This document shows, piece by piece, positions 9,496-17,967 of a stretch of DNA of 32,923 nt. The position numbers and the translations under genes were made by a program. The stretch is from positions 1 to 32,923 of the forward strand of contig JAHZHA010000026.1 of the NCBI GenBank assembly GCA_019420525.1. Reading direction: 5' to 3'. The DNA is from Bacillota bacterium (GTDB taxonomy: Bacteria > Bacillota > Clostridia > Peptostreptococcales > Anaerovoracaceae). Below the pieces are notes generated by a model that saw nothing but the letters and a program-made list of their open reading frames with translations, had not been told where the DNA came from and did no database searches. The number at the start of each line of letters is the position of its first letter. The first letter of the stretch is position 1.

Positions 9496-10989
9496 TCATA
9501 TGATGATACAGATGAAGTAGTCTTTTCCTTCGTCGCTGATTTTCTGAAGTGAGCGTCGGATCTTCTGCTGAAGTTCCTCCGGAACGCTGCTGAGTTTGCT
9601 GTCGATCTGGTCGTTGACCATTTCATACAGCGTCTTTCCGAAGATATTTGTCTCCCAGATGTTCAGAGGATCTTCTTTAAACTGTCCGCTGAGATATCGT
9701 ATGAGATCCCGGCTCTGATTTTCTGAGCCGACGATAGGAGAGATTTCGGTGGTGATGTCCGTGCGGATCATGTGGAGAGACGGAGCGGAAGCTTTGATTT
9801 TTACGCCGTACCGGCTGCCCTGACGGAACATTTCCGGATCTTTCAGCTGCATTTCGGACAGCTGGGGACGCACGATGCCGTACCCTGTCTGTTCCACGTC
9901 TTCCAGCGCATTTTGCAGTTTTTCATAAGCTTTTTTCGCATGTGAAAAATCGCGGATGAGTTCAAAGAAATGACGGTCGTTGCGCACTTCGCAGCCCATG
10001 ATTTCACCTATGACGCGATAGAACAGACCGCTGATACAGGAGAGCTCCAGTGTGATGCTGCCGGTTCCCGGATTTACGTCGATAATGGAAGTATCGTTGA
10101 TCACCTCATCGTCTTTCAGTTTTTCACAGGACTGGAGGACATCTCTCAGAGATTCGATATTCTCGCTCCATTCTCTGATTTCCGTGATCAGTTTCTGTTT
10201 GATATTGTGTGAAATATCGAGGCCGTCGATGAATCCGGGCAGTCTGAGATTGATCTGAGAGACCGGAAACTGGTAGAGGATGTCTGTGAGTATTTCCGCG
10301 ATGTCTTCTTCCGTCATGTGAAGACAGTCAGCCGGCAGGACGGGTGCCTGATATTTCTCCTGCATGTTCTGCACCAGTGCCAGTGTCTCTTCCGAATAAG
10401 GGTCCGTGCTGTTCAGCAGGATGATAAAGGGCTTTTTTGCCTTTTTCAATTCTTCGATGACGCGGGCTTCCGGTTCCTCGTACTGATGTCTCGGAATGCT
10501 GCTGATGCTTCCGTCTGTCGTCACCACGATACCGATGGTGGAATGTTCTGTGATGACTTTTCGCGTGCCCGTTTCGGCGGCTGTGCTGAACGGAACAGGT
10601 TCTTCACTCCATGGAGTGGAGATCATGCGCATTTCCGAGCTGTCTTCCGGATCGTGAGAACCGGAAGCTCCTTCGACCATGTATCCCACACAGTCGATGA
10701 GGCGGACGCGGCAGGAAATGTCACCGAGACTGATTTCGGCGGCCTGGGCCGGAACGAATTTCGGTTCTGTCGTCATGATGCTGCGTCCGGTACCGCTCTG
10801 TGGCAGTTCATCGCGGATTCGCTCCGCCGTATGAACGTCTTCCACGTATGGAAGGATCATGAGATTGGCAAATTTTCGTATGAATGTGGATTTGCCGGTA
10901 CGCACCGGACCGACGACGCCCAGGTAGATGTCTCCGCCGGTTCTGGTGCGGATGTCATTGTAAATATCATATGCGTTATATGTGTCCAT
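9496..10989 (-). CDS. spoIVA: Stage IV sporulation protein A, spore coat ATPase
   Basis: SpoIVA is a mother-cell protein that hydrolyses ATP to polymerise irreversibly on the forespore surface. It forms the coat basement layer and is needed for cortex formation. The 497-residue product aligns end to end with the family (about 490 residues). The TGGDIYLGVVG beginning leads into Walker A GPVRTGKST (residues 27-35). Other landmarks are IMTTEPKFVP, a Walker B-like RLIDCVGY, STIGIVVTTDG, and a C terminus of hydrophobic residues (ICIII) of the kind the family needs for anchoring. AGGGGG precedes the start. Its presence is the strongest evidence that the organism forms endospores. Confidence 0.97.
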   Translation of the reverse strand: MDTYNAYDIYNDIRTRTGGDIYLGVVGPVRTGKSTFIRKFANLMILPYVEDVHTAERIRDELPQSGTGRSIMTTEPKFVPAQAAEISLGDISCRVRLIDCVGYMVEGASGSHDPEDSSEMRMISTPWSEEPVPFSTAAETGTRKVITEHSTIGIVVTTDGSISSIPRHQYEEPEARVIEELKKAKKPFIILLNSTDPYSEETLALVQNMQEKYQAPVLPADCLHMTEEDIAEILTDILYQFPVSQINLRLPGFIDGLDISHNIKQKLITEIREWSENIESLRDVLQSCEKLKDDEVINDTSIIDVNPGTGSITLELSCISGLFYRVIGEIMGCEVRNDRHFFELIRDFSHAKKAYEKLQNALEDVEQTGYGIVRPQLSEMQLKDPEMFRQGSRYGVKIKASAPSLHMIRTDITTEISPIVGSENQSRDLIRYLSGQFKEDPLNIWETNIFGKTLYEMVNDQIDSKLSSVPEELQQKIRRSLQKISDEGKDYFICIII

Positions 10990-11012
10990 AAAAATTTCCC
11001 CCTTGCTTAATC

Positions 11013-11048
11013 TGTTATCAGCATATTAGCCGGCGAGGAATTTTATGA
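11013..11048 (-). promoter_or_regulatory. Candidate sigma-E promoter of spoIVA
   Basis: On the minus strand, TCATAAA (11042-11048) is separated by 14 bases from AATATGCT (11020-11027). This resembles the sigma-E pattern of an ATA-type -35 and CATANNNT -10 with 13-15 bases between. The -10 match is imperfect. The call rests on the position upstream of spoIVA, which is sigma-E-dependent in Bacillus subtilis. Confidence 0.4.
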
Positions 11049-11157
11049 AAAAAATTGAGGAAAAACGCACATTTCAGACAGGACAGATGATAAAAGAGAA
11101 AAGTCTGCGGCGGCAGGTTCCGGGACAGACAGGATTCAGACGGAAGAAAAGAATGAG

Positions 11158-11538
11158 ATGAACAGGAAAAATACAGACGGCAGCCGATGCCGGAAAGCCG
11201 GTTCCGGAGAAGGCAGGGACCGCAGCAATTACGTATATATCGTCCAGTGCAGAGATAACAGTCTTTACACTGGCTGGACGACCGATGTGGAAAAGCGGAT
11301 CGCAGCGCACAACGCAGGCCGCGGGGCGAAATATACTCGGAGCCGGTGTCCCGTGCGGCTCGTATATATGGAAAAATTTCCTACAAAAGGTGAGGCGCTG
11401 AAACGGGAAGCCGCCATCAAGCGCTTGACTGCGGCGGAAAAGAAAAGGCTGATCGCCGAGGCGAACAGTGGCAAAGAAAAACTTTTTTCAGACGGAGAAG
11501 TTCCCGTCTGCCCGGGAGACGGACAGACGGAAAAATAG
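11158..11538 (+). CDS. GIY-YIG nuclease-fold protein (UPF0213/YazA-like)
   Basis: The 126-residue protein contains a single GIY-YIG domain starting near residue 24: YVYIVQCRDNSLYTGWT holds the two aromatic motifs (YVY and YTG). It is followed by the conserved helix with HNAGRGAKYTR and by LKREAAIKRL with the catalytic-type Glu. This is the small stand-alone type (YhbQ/YazA). Members have been linked to DNA repair or nuclease activity, but the role of this copy is not established. Residues 1-23 are not conserved and the start could be slightly different. The stop is 10 bases before the potassium transporter gene. It reads divergently from spoIVA, whose promoter region lies just upstream. Confidence 0.82.
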   Translation: MNRKNTDGSRCRKAGSGEGRDRSNYVYIVQCRDNSLYTGWTTDVEKRIAAHNAGRGAKYTRSRCPVRLVYMEKFPTKGEALKREAAIKRLTAAEKKRLIAEANSGKEKLFSDGEVPVCPGDGQTEK

Positions 11539-11548
11539 GTGATATTTT

Positions 11549-12883
11549 ATGGGATTGATATTTGATAACAGGCGGATTTCATCCTTTCAGCTGATCAGTT
11601 TCGGATTTCTTTCCGTGATTCTGATCGGATGTTTTCTGCTGATGCTGCCCTGGTCATCTGTCTCGGGCAGGATGACTTCTTTTTCAGATGCACTTTTTAC
11701 TTCTGTATCTGCGGTGTGTGTGACGGGACTCGTGGTACACGATACGGCCACTTACTGGTCGGCATTCGGTCAGGCCGTGATTCTGCTTCTGATCCAGACG
11801 GGAGGAATGGGGATCGTCACCGTAGCCGTGATGATTTCGAGAGTTTCCGGGAGAAAAATAGGACTCAGGGAAAGGAGCACGATGCAGACAGCCATCGCCG
11901 CTCCGCAGGTGGGAGGTATCGTGCGGCTGACGGGTTTCATCTTTAAAACCACGCTGACGATAGAGCTGGCCGGTGCGCTGATTCTGATGCCGGTCTTCTG
12001 CGGTGATCATGGAGTGCCGGCCGGATTGTGGCAGTCTGTCTTTCATTCGATATCGGCTTTCTGTAACGCGGGGTTTGATCTGATGGGCTTTAAGGAACCG
12101 TATTCTTCGTTGACTTCCTACTCGTCGGATATAGCCGTGAATCTGACGATATCCGCTCTCATCGTGGCGGGAGGTCTGGGTTTTCTGACATATGACGATA
12201 TACGGAAGAACGGGCTGAGATTTCGGAAATACCGGCTTCAGAGTAAGATCATTCTGATGTCGACGGGAATCCTGCTGCTCTTCGGTTTTCTCTATTTCTG
12301 GCTCTTTGAATATGAACAGGAATCGGGAAAAGAGCGGTTTCTGCTTTCTCTCTTTCAGTCTGTTTCGCCGAGAACCGCTGGATTTAATACAGCAGATTTG
12401 ACGGAACTTAGCGATTCGGGAAAAGTCTTCATGATTCTGCTGATGCTGATCGGGGGCTCGCCGGGGTCGACTGCCGGCGGAATGAAGACAACGACGATCG
12501 CCGTGCTGGTGCTGTCTTCCGCTGCCGTCTTCCGGAGAAGAGAATTCGCACACTGCTTCGGGAGAAGAATCTCATACAGCGTGATCCGGGAAGCAGCGGC
12601 GATACTGCTGATGTACCTGTGTCTCTTTCTGGGAGGCGGAATGATAATAAGCGGAATAGAAGGTCTTCCGCTGCTCACGTGTCTTTTTGAAACAGCGTCT
12701 GCGGTGGGTACGGTGGGGTTGTCACTGGGGATTACAGCGGAGCTGGGAATCGTGTCGAAATCGATTCTCATGCTGCTCATGTTTTTCGGCAGAGTAGGCG
12801 GCCTGACTCTTATCTTTGCGGCGGTTTCCCCGACGAGAAATCGTCTGTCGAAGCTCCCGCAGGAAAATATCACCGTAGGATAG
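11549..12883 (+). CDS. ktrB: Potassium uptake channel subunit, KtrB/TrkH family
   Basis: This is the ion-translocating membrane subunit of a Ktr/Trk potassium uptake system. The 444-residue length fits KtrB better than the longer TrkH. Four pore-loop repeats, each with the selectivity glycine, are visible in order: SAVCVTGL, SAFCNAGF, SPRTAGFN and SAVGTVGL, each followed by a hydrophobic helix pair. The AGGSPGSTAGGMKT-type loop (here GGSPGSTAGGMKTTT) marks the gating region. The gene is preceded by a weak site (TAGGTGAT). It is followed after 15 bases by its regulatory partner, so the two form an operon. Confidence 0.93.
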   Translation: MGLIFDNRRISSFQLISFGFLSVILIGCFLLMLPWSSVSGRMTSFSDALFTSVSAVCVTGLVVHDTATYWSAFGQAVILLLIQTGGMGIVTVAVMISRVSGRKIGLRERSTMQTAIAAPQVGGIVRLTGFIFKTTLTIELAGALILMPVFCGDHGVPAGLWQSVFHSISAFCNAGFDLMGFKEPYSSLTSYSSDIAVNLTISALIVAGGLGFLTYDDIRKNGLRFRKYRLQSKIILMSTGILLLFGFLYFWLFEYEQESGKERFLLSLFQSVSPRTAGFNTADLTELSDSGKVFMILLMLIGGSPGSTAGGMKTTTIAVLVLSSAAVFRRREFAHCFGRRISYSVIREAAAILLMYLCLFLGGGMIISGIEGLPLLTCLFETASAVGTVGLSLGITAELGIVSKSILMLLMFFGRVGGLTLIFAAVSPTRNRLSKLPQENITVG

Positions 12884-12898
12884 AAAAAGGAGGCAATT

Positions 12899-13546
12899 AT
12901 GAAATCTGTTTTACTGATAGGACTGGGAAGATTTGGAAAATATATCGCGATGAAACTCGACGAACTCCATCATGAGGTGCTGGCGGTAGATTCGGTAGAG
13001 AGCAGAGTGAATGACGTTCTGCCGTATGTGACCAGCGCTCAGATCGGAGACAGTACAAATCAGGAATTTCTCGCGTCACTGGGCGTACGCAATTTCGACG
13101 TATGCATCGTGGCTATCGGAGACGATTTCCAGAGTTCTCTGGAGACGACGTCACTTTTGAAGGAACTGGGTGCGAAGCTCGTAGTTTCCCGGGCGGCGAG
13201 AGATGTGCATGCGAAATTCCTGCTGAGAAACGGAGCAGATGAGATTGTCTATCCTGAGAAGCAGATGGCACTCTGGACGGCCATGCGATACAGTTCAGAT
13301 CATATTCTCGACTATATCGAACTCGATGAAGAACACGCCGTCGTGGAAGTTTCCGTACCTTCCGGCTGGATCGGAGAGACGGTGGGCAATCTCGATGTCC
13401 GGAAGAAATACGGTATCAATATCATGGCTTTGAAAAAAGGCGGTGAGATTGATCTTTCCGTTACGCCGGATATGCGCTTTTCGGAAGAGGATTCCATCCT
13501 CGTGCTCGGAAGTAATAAAGCGATACAAAAGTGCTTCCGGCTCTGA
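12899..13546 (+). CDS. ktrA: Potassium uptake regulatory subunit, KtrA/TrkA family
   Basis: This is the cytoplasmic RCK protein that binds nucleotides and gates the KtrB channel. The 215-residue protein has an RCK_N Rossmann domain with GLGRFG (residues 8-13) and an acidic end of beta 2 (VDS). A C-terminal RCK_C domain starts at about residue 140. AAAGGAGG lies just upstream of the ATG and the gene follows ktrB directly. Family knowledge assigns ATP/ADP and, for some members, cyclic-di-AMP binding to these domains. The sequence alone does not tell which ligands apply here. Confidence 0.94.
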   Translation: MKSVLLIGLGRFGKYIAMKLDELHHEVLAVDSVESRVNDVLPYVTSAQIGDSTNQEFLASLGVRNFDVCIVAIGDDFQSSLETTSLLKELGAKLVVSRAARDVHAKFLLRNGADEIVYPEKQMALWTAMRYSSDHILDYIELDEEHAVVEVSVPSGWIGETVGNLDVRKKYGINIMALKKGGEIDLSVTPDMRFSEEDSILVLGSNKAIQKCFRL

Positions 13547-13669
13547 TCCCCGCTTCCTCCGGCAATCGGCAGTCATAATTCCGGAATGAAATCTGTACAA
13601 TGATAAAAAAGCGAAAGAAAACGGAATCGGAATTCCGCAGTTTTACAGATTATCCGGGAGGAAGAAAAT

Positions 13670-14827
13670 ATGAAAGCATTTCCTGAAAAACTGAAAGGAC
13701 CACGGGCTGCAGCTGCGGCCCTTTTTGTATGTCTCGCGGTCTTTCTGATGTGCTGTGTTATATGGACTGCGGCACAGGAAAACCAGGGGCAGGAGAGTCA
13801 GGATACGGTTTCAGCCGCCGCGGAGCCGCAGCTGAGCGCGGAAACAGCCGTTCTCATCGATGCGGTCAGCGGCAGAGTTCTTTATGACAAGCGCAAAGAC
13901 GCACATATGTATCCGGCAAGCACGACGAAAATCATGACGGCACTGCTGGTGCTGGAGACGACAGATCCGGATGAATCCGTGGAGGTGTCGCAGAACGCTG
14001 CGAGTCAGGAAGGGTCTTCTATTTATCTGAAAGCGGGGGAAAAAATCGGGATAAAAGAGCTGCTCTACGGGATGATGTTGCGGTCCGGCAATGATGCTGC
14101 CGTGGCGGCTGCGGAGGCGGCAGGGGGATCTACAGAGCAATTCGCCGCTATGATGAACGAGAGGGCGGCCTCTCTTGGACTGGAGAATACGCATTTTGTC
14201 AATCCTTCCGGACTTCAGAATGAAAATCACTATTCTTCCGCATATGATCTAGCCATGATCGCCAGAGAAGCTCTGAAAAACGACGTGTTCCGGGAGATCG
14301 CAGGCACCAAGACGTACCAGGCGGAGCGGGAAGGCGTCGATTCGTATAAATATTTCTATAACAAGAATAAGACGGTCTTCCAGTACGAAGGAGCCACCGG
14401 CGTAAAAATCGGCTATACGGAAGCGGCTGGAAGATGCCTCGTCGCTTCTGCAAAGCGGAACGGTACGGAACTCATCGCCGTGGTTCTCAACGATCACGAC
14501 TGGTTTGAAGATGCGTACAGAATGTTGGACTACGGCTTCGGAAATTTTGAGATGGTGCGCATCGCCGAAGGTGAAGTCCCTCTGACTTCCGCCGCAGTAA
14601 TGGAAGGAGATTCTCCTTCTGTCCGAATCGGCGCTGCGGAGGATATCACCTGTGTCCGCAGAGAGGGCGAACACTCGGATATCAGTATTGTCTATGACAT
14701 TCCGGATGCGGTGAAAGCTCCCGTAGACAGATGGGAAGCAGCAGGAAAAATGGACATTTACTCCGGAGGAGAATATATTTACTCGAAAGATCTTTATTAT
14801 CTGGAAGACATCAGCCGGGCGGAATAA
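13670..14827 (+). CDS. dacF: Serine-type D-Ala-D-Ala carboxypeptidase (DacF-like, S11 family)
   Basis: The protein trims the terminal D-alanine from peptidoglycan stem peptides outside the membrane. Its 385 residues start with a signal peptide (hydrophobic residues about 12-34, then TAAQ). The active-site motifs are in order: STTK (84-87, the catalytic Ser and Lys), SGN (139-141) and, in place of the common KTG, KIG (246-248) followed by YTEAAGRC. A C-terminal beta domain follows. GGGAGGAAG precedes the ATG. DacF homologues often act in cortex or forespore wall synthesis, which suits a spore former, but vegetative DacA-type roles are possible. A hairpin terminator overlaps the stop codon. Confidence 0.92.
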   Translation: MKAFPEKLKGPRAAAAALFVCLAVFLMCCVIWTAAQENQGQESQDTVSAAAEPQLSAETAVLIDAVSGRVLYDKRKDAHMYPASTTKIMTALLVLETTDPDESVEVSQNAASQEGSSIYLKAGEKIGIKELLYGMMLRSGNDAAVAAAEAAGGSTEQFAAMMNERAASLGLENTHFVNPSGLQNENHYSSAYDLAMIAREALKNDVFREIAGTKTYQAEREGVDSYKYFYNKNKTVFQYEGATGVKIGYTEAAGRCLVASAKRNGTELIAVVLNDHDWFEDAYRMLDYGFGNFEMVRIAEGEVPLTSAAVMEGDSPSVRIGAAEDITCVRREGEHSDISIVYDIPDAVKAPVDRWEAAGKMDIYSGGEYIYSKDLYYLEDISRAE

Positions 14828-14841
14828 CGCCCGCTTTTTTC
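14816..14841 (+). terminator. Rho-independent terminator overlapping the dacF stop
   Basis: The stem CGGGCG/CGCCCG has a six-base loop that contains the TAA stop codon, and C plus six Ts follow. It ends the dacF transcript. Confidence 0.7.
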
Positions 14842-14942
14842 TGCAGGAAATGGAGGCGCACCGCACTTTTCTCTGAACAGACGAATAGAATAATATTATC
14901 GGGAAACAGGAAGTTTGTGCAGAAAGGTGAGGGAGATGCTTT

Positions 14943-15929
14943 ATGGATATGAGTACGTATAAATGTGCAGATGCCGGTTCGGAAAACTGTCCGTGCGATC
15001 TGGCCGTGACAGGAGACTGTCTCACTTGCAGCCGGATCCGGGGCGGAGATATCTGCGACTGCGACTGGAGAAGTGTCTGTATTCTGAATGAATTTATTTT
15101 CAACGGCAGAAAAGTCAGTAGCAGGCGAAAGGAAAAAGAATGTGATGTGGTGTCAAAATATTATACGGCGGACGACTTTTTCATCCTGGTGATCCGCGTA
15201 CAGAAAGGATTCGCCATCCGGTGCATGCGTCCCGGCGTATACGTCTTTCTCCGGAATCCGGAATTTGATCATCATTACGACGTTCCTCTGTCCGTTCTGG
15301 ACGTGAATCTTACCGATTCCACCGTAACGGTGGGCGTGCGCGTTCTTTCGGCCAAGACGAAATCTCTGGCGGCTGTGGAACACAGCGTTCTGATTCGCGG
15401 CCCATACCGCAGCGGATTTGTCGGAAAAGAATTCCGGAAAGCCGAAGGAGCGGTGATGATTCTTTGCAGCGGCGCCGGCGTATGTCCGGGCATATTTGCC
15501 TGTAATCTTCTGAGATCTTCGGGAGAAGTGATTCTAACCGTCCGGGATGCTCCTTTCGAGAGAAACCTCGTGCAGCGCTTTCTTCATCCAGAAAATGCTC
15601 TGACTGCCGGAAACAGAAGCGGGGCGGGAGCTTCTGTTTCGTTTCGTGATTTTGACAGCGCTGAGGAGATGGAGAAAATACGCCGGTCGGTCCGCGAGAA
15701 AAAACCGGAATACATACTGCTGCTTGGCAGCCGGGAATTCGCATCACATATGTATCAGTCTCTGGAAGAATTCCACGACTCGTCAGCCTTTATCACGTCA
15801 AACGATTTCAATCTCTGCTGCGGGGAAGGCGTATGCGGTTCCTGTGAACGTGAGATGAGCGACGGACGGAGAATCCGCATCTGTAAGTGTTCCGGATCTG
15901 TAGATCCGTCGGAATTGTTCGGCTACTGA
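14943..15929 (+). CDS. PyrK-like FAD/[2Fe-2S] reductase subunit with extra N-terminal Cys cluster
   Basis: The 328-residue protein resembles dihydroorotate dehydrogenase electron-transfer subunits and related sulfide/NAD-linked flavoproteins. A central flavodoxin-reductase-like region has GPYRSGF (FAD side) and MILCSGAGVCPGIFA (NAD-binding glycines). The C terminus has Cys293-x4-Cys298-x2-Cys301-x12-Cys314, matching the [2Fe-2S] spacing of PyrK closely. Unusually, the first 46 residues carry eight cysteines, including CPC, CLTC and CDC, suggesting another metal or iron-sulfur site. No pyrD or other catalytic partner is adjacent. AGGTGAGGG precedes the ATG. The electron donor and acceptor cannot be deduced; a role in anaerobic redox metabolism is inferred. 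Confidence 0.75.
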   Translation: MDMSTYKCADAGSENCPCDLAVTGDCLTCSRIRGGDICDCDWRSVCILNEFIFNGRKVSSRRKEKECDVVSKYYTADDFFILVIRVQKGFAIRCMRPGVYVFLRNPEFDHHYDVPLSVLDVNLTDSTVTVGVRVLSAKTKSLAAVEHSVLIRGPYRSGFVGKEFRKAEGAVMILCSGAGVCPGIFACNLLRSSGEVILTVRDAPFERNLVQRFLHPENALTAGNRSGAGASVSFRDFDSAEEMEKIRRSVREKKPEYILLLGSREFASHMYQSLEEFHDSSAFITSNDFNLCCGEGVCGSCEREMSDGRRIRICKCSGSVDPSELFGY

Positions 15930-15993
15930 TAAGCAAAAAGGAAAAATAAAGACAAAATAATTTATATTTCTTCTCTGACGGGACGAAATGAGC

Positions 15994-15999
15994 TATAAT
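15994..15999 (+). promoter_or_regulatory. Candidate -10 element for the DUF5714-lrgAB unit
   Basis: A perfect TATAAT lies about 160 bases upstream of the DUF5714 start. The -35 is not convincing (TTCTCT at a 17-base spacing). Transcription from here would begin near 16006 and include the whole structured leader. Confidence 0.45.
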
Positions 16000-16031
16000 A
16001 TAAGGAAATTTTCAGAACGATTTTGTTTTTT

Positions 16032-16127
16032 CGTCAGATGTGTTTTCTGCCGGCGTCCGCAGCGGCTGCCGACACCCGGCCGCAGCCCCACCAGATACTG
16101 CAGACAGGGGCTGCGGCTTATCTGACG
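16032..16127 (+). promoter_or_regulatory. Predicted three-way-junction leader RNA (class not recognised)
   Basis: CGTCAGAT (16032-16039) is exactly complementary to ATCTGACG (16120-16127) and closes a domain. Inside are two adjacent stems. One pairs GCCGG (16049-16053) with CCGGC (16076-16080) and has an inner hairpin. The other is a 9-bp perfect stem, 16081-16089 with 16107-16115. The domain lies between a TATAAT box and the ribosome site at 16143-16150, with no U-tract, so control of translation is more likely than termination. I recognise no known riboswitch consensus. The folding was done by eye. Confidence 0.45.
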
Positions 16128-16157
16128 TACGGAATGAAGAAGAGAGGAGAAAATAAT

Positions 16158-16916
16158 ATGCCGGATGTACAGGAGTGCCTCGTCTGCGGACAGGCACTGG
16201 AATATCTCGTCAGACAGGAACCCATGATCTGCAGCTTCTGCGGAAAAACGTTCCTGAGCAATACAAAATGCAGGGAAGGCCATTACGTCTGCGACGCCTG
16301 TCACGAGGAACAGGGGATCAGAGAAATACTGGAAATCTGCCGCCGAGAAACATCGACAAACCCCGCCGAGATTCTCGTAAAAATGATGGAAAACCCCTAC
16401 GTATACATGCACGGACCGGAACATCATGTGATGGTAGGAGCGGCTCTTCTTACCGCCTGTCACAATGCGGGAAGAGAAATGGATTTTCCTGCCGTTCTGG
16501 AAGAAATGAGAGACCGCGGCAGCCAGATTCCGGGCGGCGCCTGCGGAATGTGGGGTGCCTGTGGAGCAGCTCTGAGCGCCGGAATCTGTTTCAGCATCAT
16601 GACGTCTTCGAGCCCTCTTTCCGTGGAGACATGGGGACTCGGCAATCGTCTGACTGCCGCATGTCTCAGTGCTATCGGAGAGACGGGAGGCCCGCGCTGC
16701 TGCAAGCGCGATTCTTTTACCGCCTTGCACGAAGCGGTGAAGTTTATCGGAAAGAATCTCGGTATCGTTCTGGAAGAACCGGAACAGCTGCTGTGCAGAT
16801 TCTCTGACCGAAATTCACAATGCATCCGGTTTCGCTGTCCTTATTATCCCGGACGTCGAAACGGATCGAAAAATACACTAACAGGTATACAGAATACAAA
16901 TGAGGTATCAAAATGA
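16158..16916 (+). CDS. DUF5714 domain protein with Cys-rich N terminus
   Basis: The 252-residue product matches the DUF5714 family, found in anaerobes such as clostridia and methanogens and lacking an assigned function. The N terminus is a double zinc-ribbon-like region: Cys7/Cys10, Cys25/Cys28, Cys38, His42, Cys45/Cys48 and His49. The helical remainder holds strongly conserved blocks: MHGPEHHVMVGAALL, IPGGACGMWGACGAALS and GGPRCCKRDSF, a set of His and Cys residues that suggests metal or cofactor binding. The ATG at 16158 has AGAGGAGA at 16143-16150. A longer TTG-started frame to 16023 runs through the structured leader and is rejected. Its stop overlaps the lrgA start, so the three genes are probably one translationally coupled unit. 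Confidence 0.83.
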   Translation: MPDVQECLVCGQALEYLVRQEPMICSFCGKTFLSNTKCREGHYVCDACHEEQGIREILEICRRETSTNPAEILVKMMENPYVYMHGPEHHVMVGAALLTACHNAGREMDFPAVLEEMRDRGSQIPGGACGMWGACGAALSAGICFSIMTSSSPLSVETWGLGNRLTAACLSAIGETGGPRCCKRDSFTALHEAVKFIGKNLGIVLEEPEQLLCRFSDRNSQCIRFRCPYYPGRRNGSKNTLTGIQNTNEVSK

Positions 16917-17275
16917 AATATCTGAAACAATTTACCATCATTCTTTTGATTTCTTTTGTTGGAGAAATCCTGAACCGGCTGATACCGTTTCCGATACCGG
17001 CCAGCATTTACGGAATCATAATTCTGTTCGGGTGCCTCGTGTCGGGCATCATCAAAAAAGACGATGTCAGGGAGACGAGTGAATTTCTCATCGATATTAT
17101 GCCTGTCATGTTTATTCCCGCAGCGGTCGGCATCCTGGATTCTTGGGATGTGATACAGCTTTCCTGGGCGGCTTACGCTGCGGTGACAGTACTTTCCACA
17201 TTTGTGGTGATGATCGTGTCGGGACATGTCACCCAGTGTGCAGTTCGTTTTGGAAGAAGGAGGAGAGAAAAATGA
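16913..17275 (+). CDS. lrgA: CidA/LrgA family holin-like membrane protein
   Basis: The small integral membrane protein (120 residues, about four hydrophobic segments) matches the CidA/LrgA family, with IPFPIPASIYGIIILF near residues 23-38 and MPVMFIPAAVGIL near residues 63-75. Family members are thought to modulate murein hydrolase activity and cell death. In some bacteria the LrgAB pair transports small carboxylates such as pyruvate. The ATG overlaps the upstream DUF5714 stop (ATGA), and its own stop overlaps the lrgB start in the same way, showing tight coupling. Confidence 0.9.
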   Translation: MKYLKQFTIILLISFVGEILNRLIPFPIPASIYGIIILFGCLVSGIIKKDDVRETSEFLIDIMPVMFIPAAVGILDSWDVIQLSWAAYAAVTVLSTFVVMIVSGHVTQCAVRFGRRRREK

Positions 17276-17967
17276 CACAGGAATTCATCGAAAGTTCGGT
17301 CTTTTTCGGAGCGGCAGTCAGTTTGACCGCCTACGGGATCGGTATGTATCTGAACAGAAAATTTCACTTTGCTCTGTTCAATCCGCTGCTGATTTCCATC
17401 ATTCTTACGATTGCCGTCCTCCTTCTGATGAATGTCAGTTACGATTCCTATTACAAAGGTGCGCAGTATCTGAGCTACCTGCTGACGCCGGCCACCGTAT
17501 GTCTGGCGGTTCCTCTCTATGAAAAACTGGAAACGCTGAAGAAAAACTGGAAGGCGATTCTCGCGGGGATTTTCTCCGGAATTCTTTCGAGTTTTGGCTG
17601 TATCTTGGCCATGTCGCTGTTGTTCCGCCTGAGCCACGAAGAATATGTCACATTCCTGCCGAAATCCATCACGACGGCCATCGGAATCGGCGTGGCGGAA
17701 GAACTGGGCGGATATGTTTCCATCGCCGCCGCAGCCATCATTATCACGGGGATTGTCGGAAACATTTCTGCAGAAATTCTGCTGCGGATTTTCCGCGTGA
17801 CCGAACCTGTAGCGAAAGGCATCGCCATCGGCAGTTCCTCTCATGTCATCGGCACGACAAAAGCTGTGGAAATGGGAGGAACCGAAGGAGCTGTCAGCAG
17901 TCTGTCCATCGTCGTATCCGGACTGATTACCGCGGTGGCGGCGTCGTTTTTTGCGCAGATCATCTGA
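17272..17967 (+). CDS. lrgB: LrgB family membrane protein
   Basis: This is the partner of LrgA: 231 residues, the family length, with several hydrophobic segments and family blocks LTPATVCLAVPLYEKL and PKSITTAIGIGVAEELGG, plus SSHVIGTTKAVEMGGTEGA near the C terminus. The ATG at 17272 is chosen because AGGAGAG precedes it and the family N terminus begins there. A longer frame overlaps lrgA. The gene ends the cluster. It either modulates autolysis or carries a small organic acid together with LrgA; the sequence does not distinguish these. Confidence 0.92.
   Translation: MTQEFIESSVFFGAAVSLTAYGIGMYLNRKFHFALFNPLLISIILTIAVLLLMNVSYDSYYKGAQYLSYLLTPATVCLAVPLYEKLETLKKNWKAILAGIFSGILSSFGCILAMSLLFRLSHEEYVTFLPKSITTAIGIGVAEELGGYVSIAAAAIIITGIVGNISAEILLRIFRVTEPVAKGIAIGSSSHVIGTTKAVEMGGTEGAVSSLSIVVSGLITAVAASFFAQII

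Noticed and set aside
16023..16157. TTG-started N-terminal extension of the DUF5714 protein
   Set aside because: It runs through a highly paired leader, lacks a ribosome site, and the family N terminus begins at 16158.
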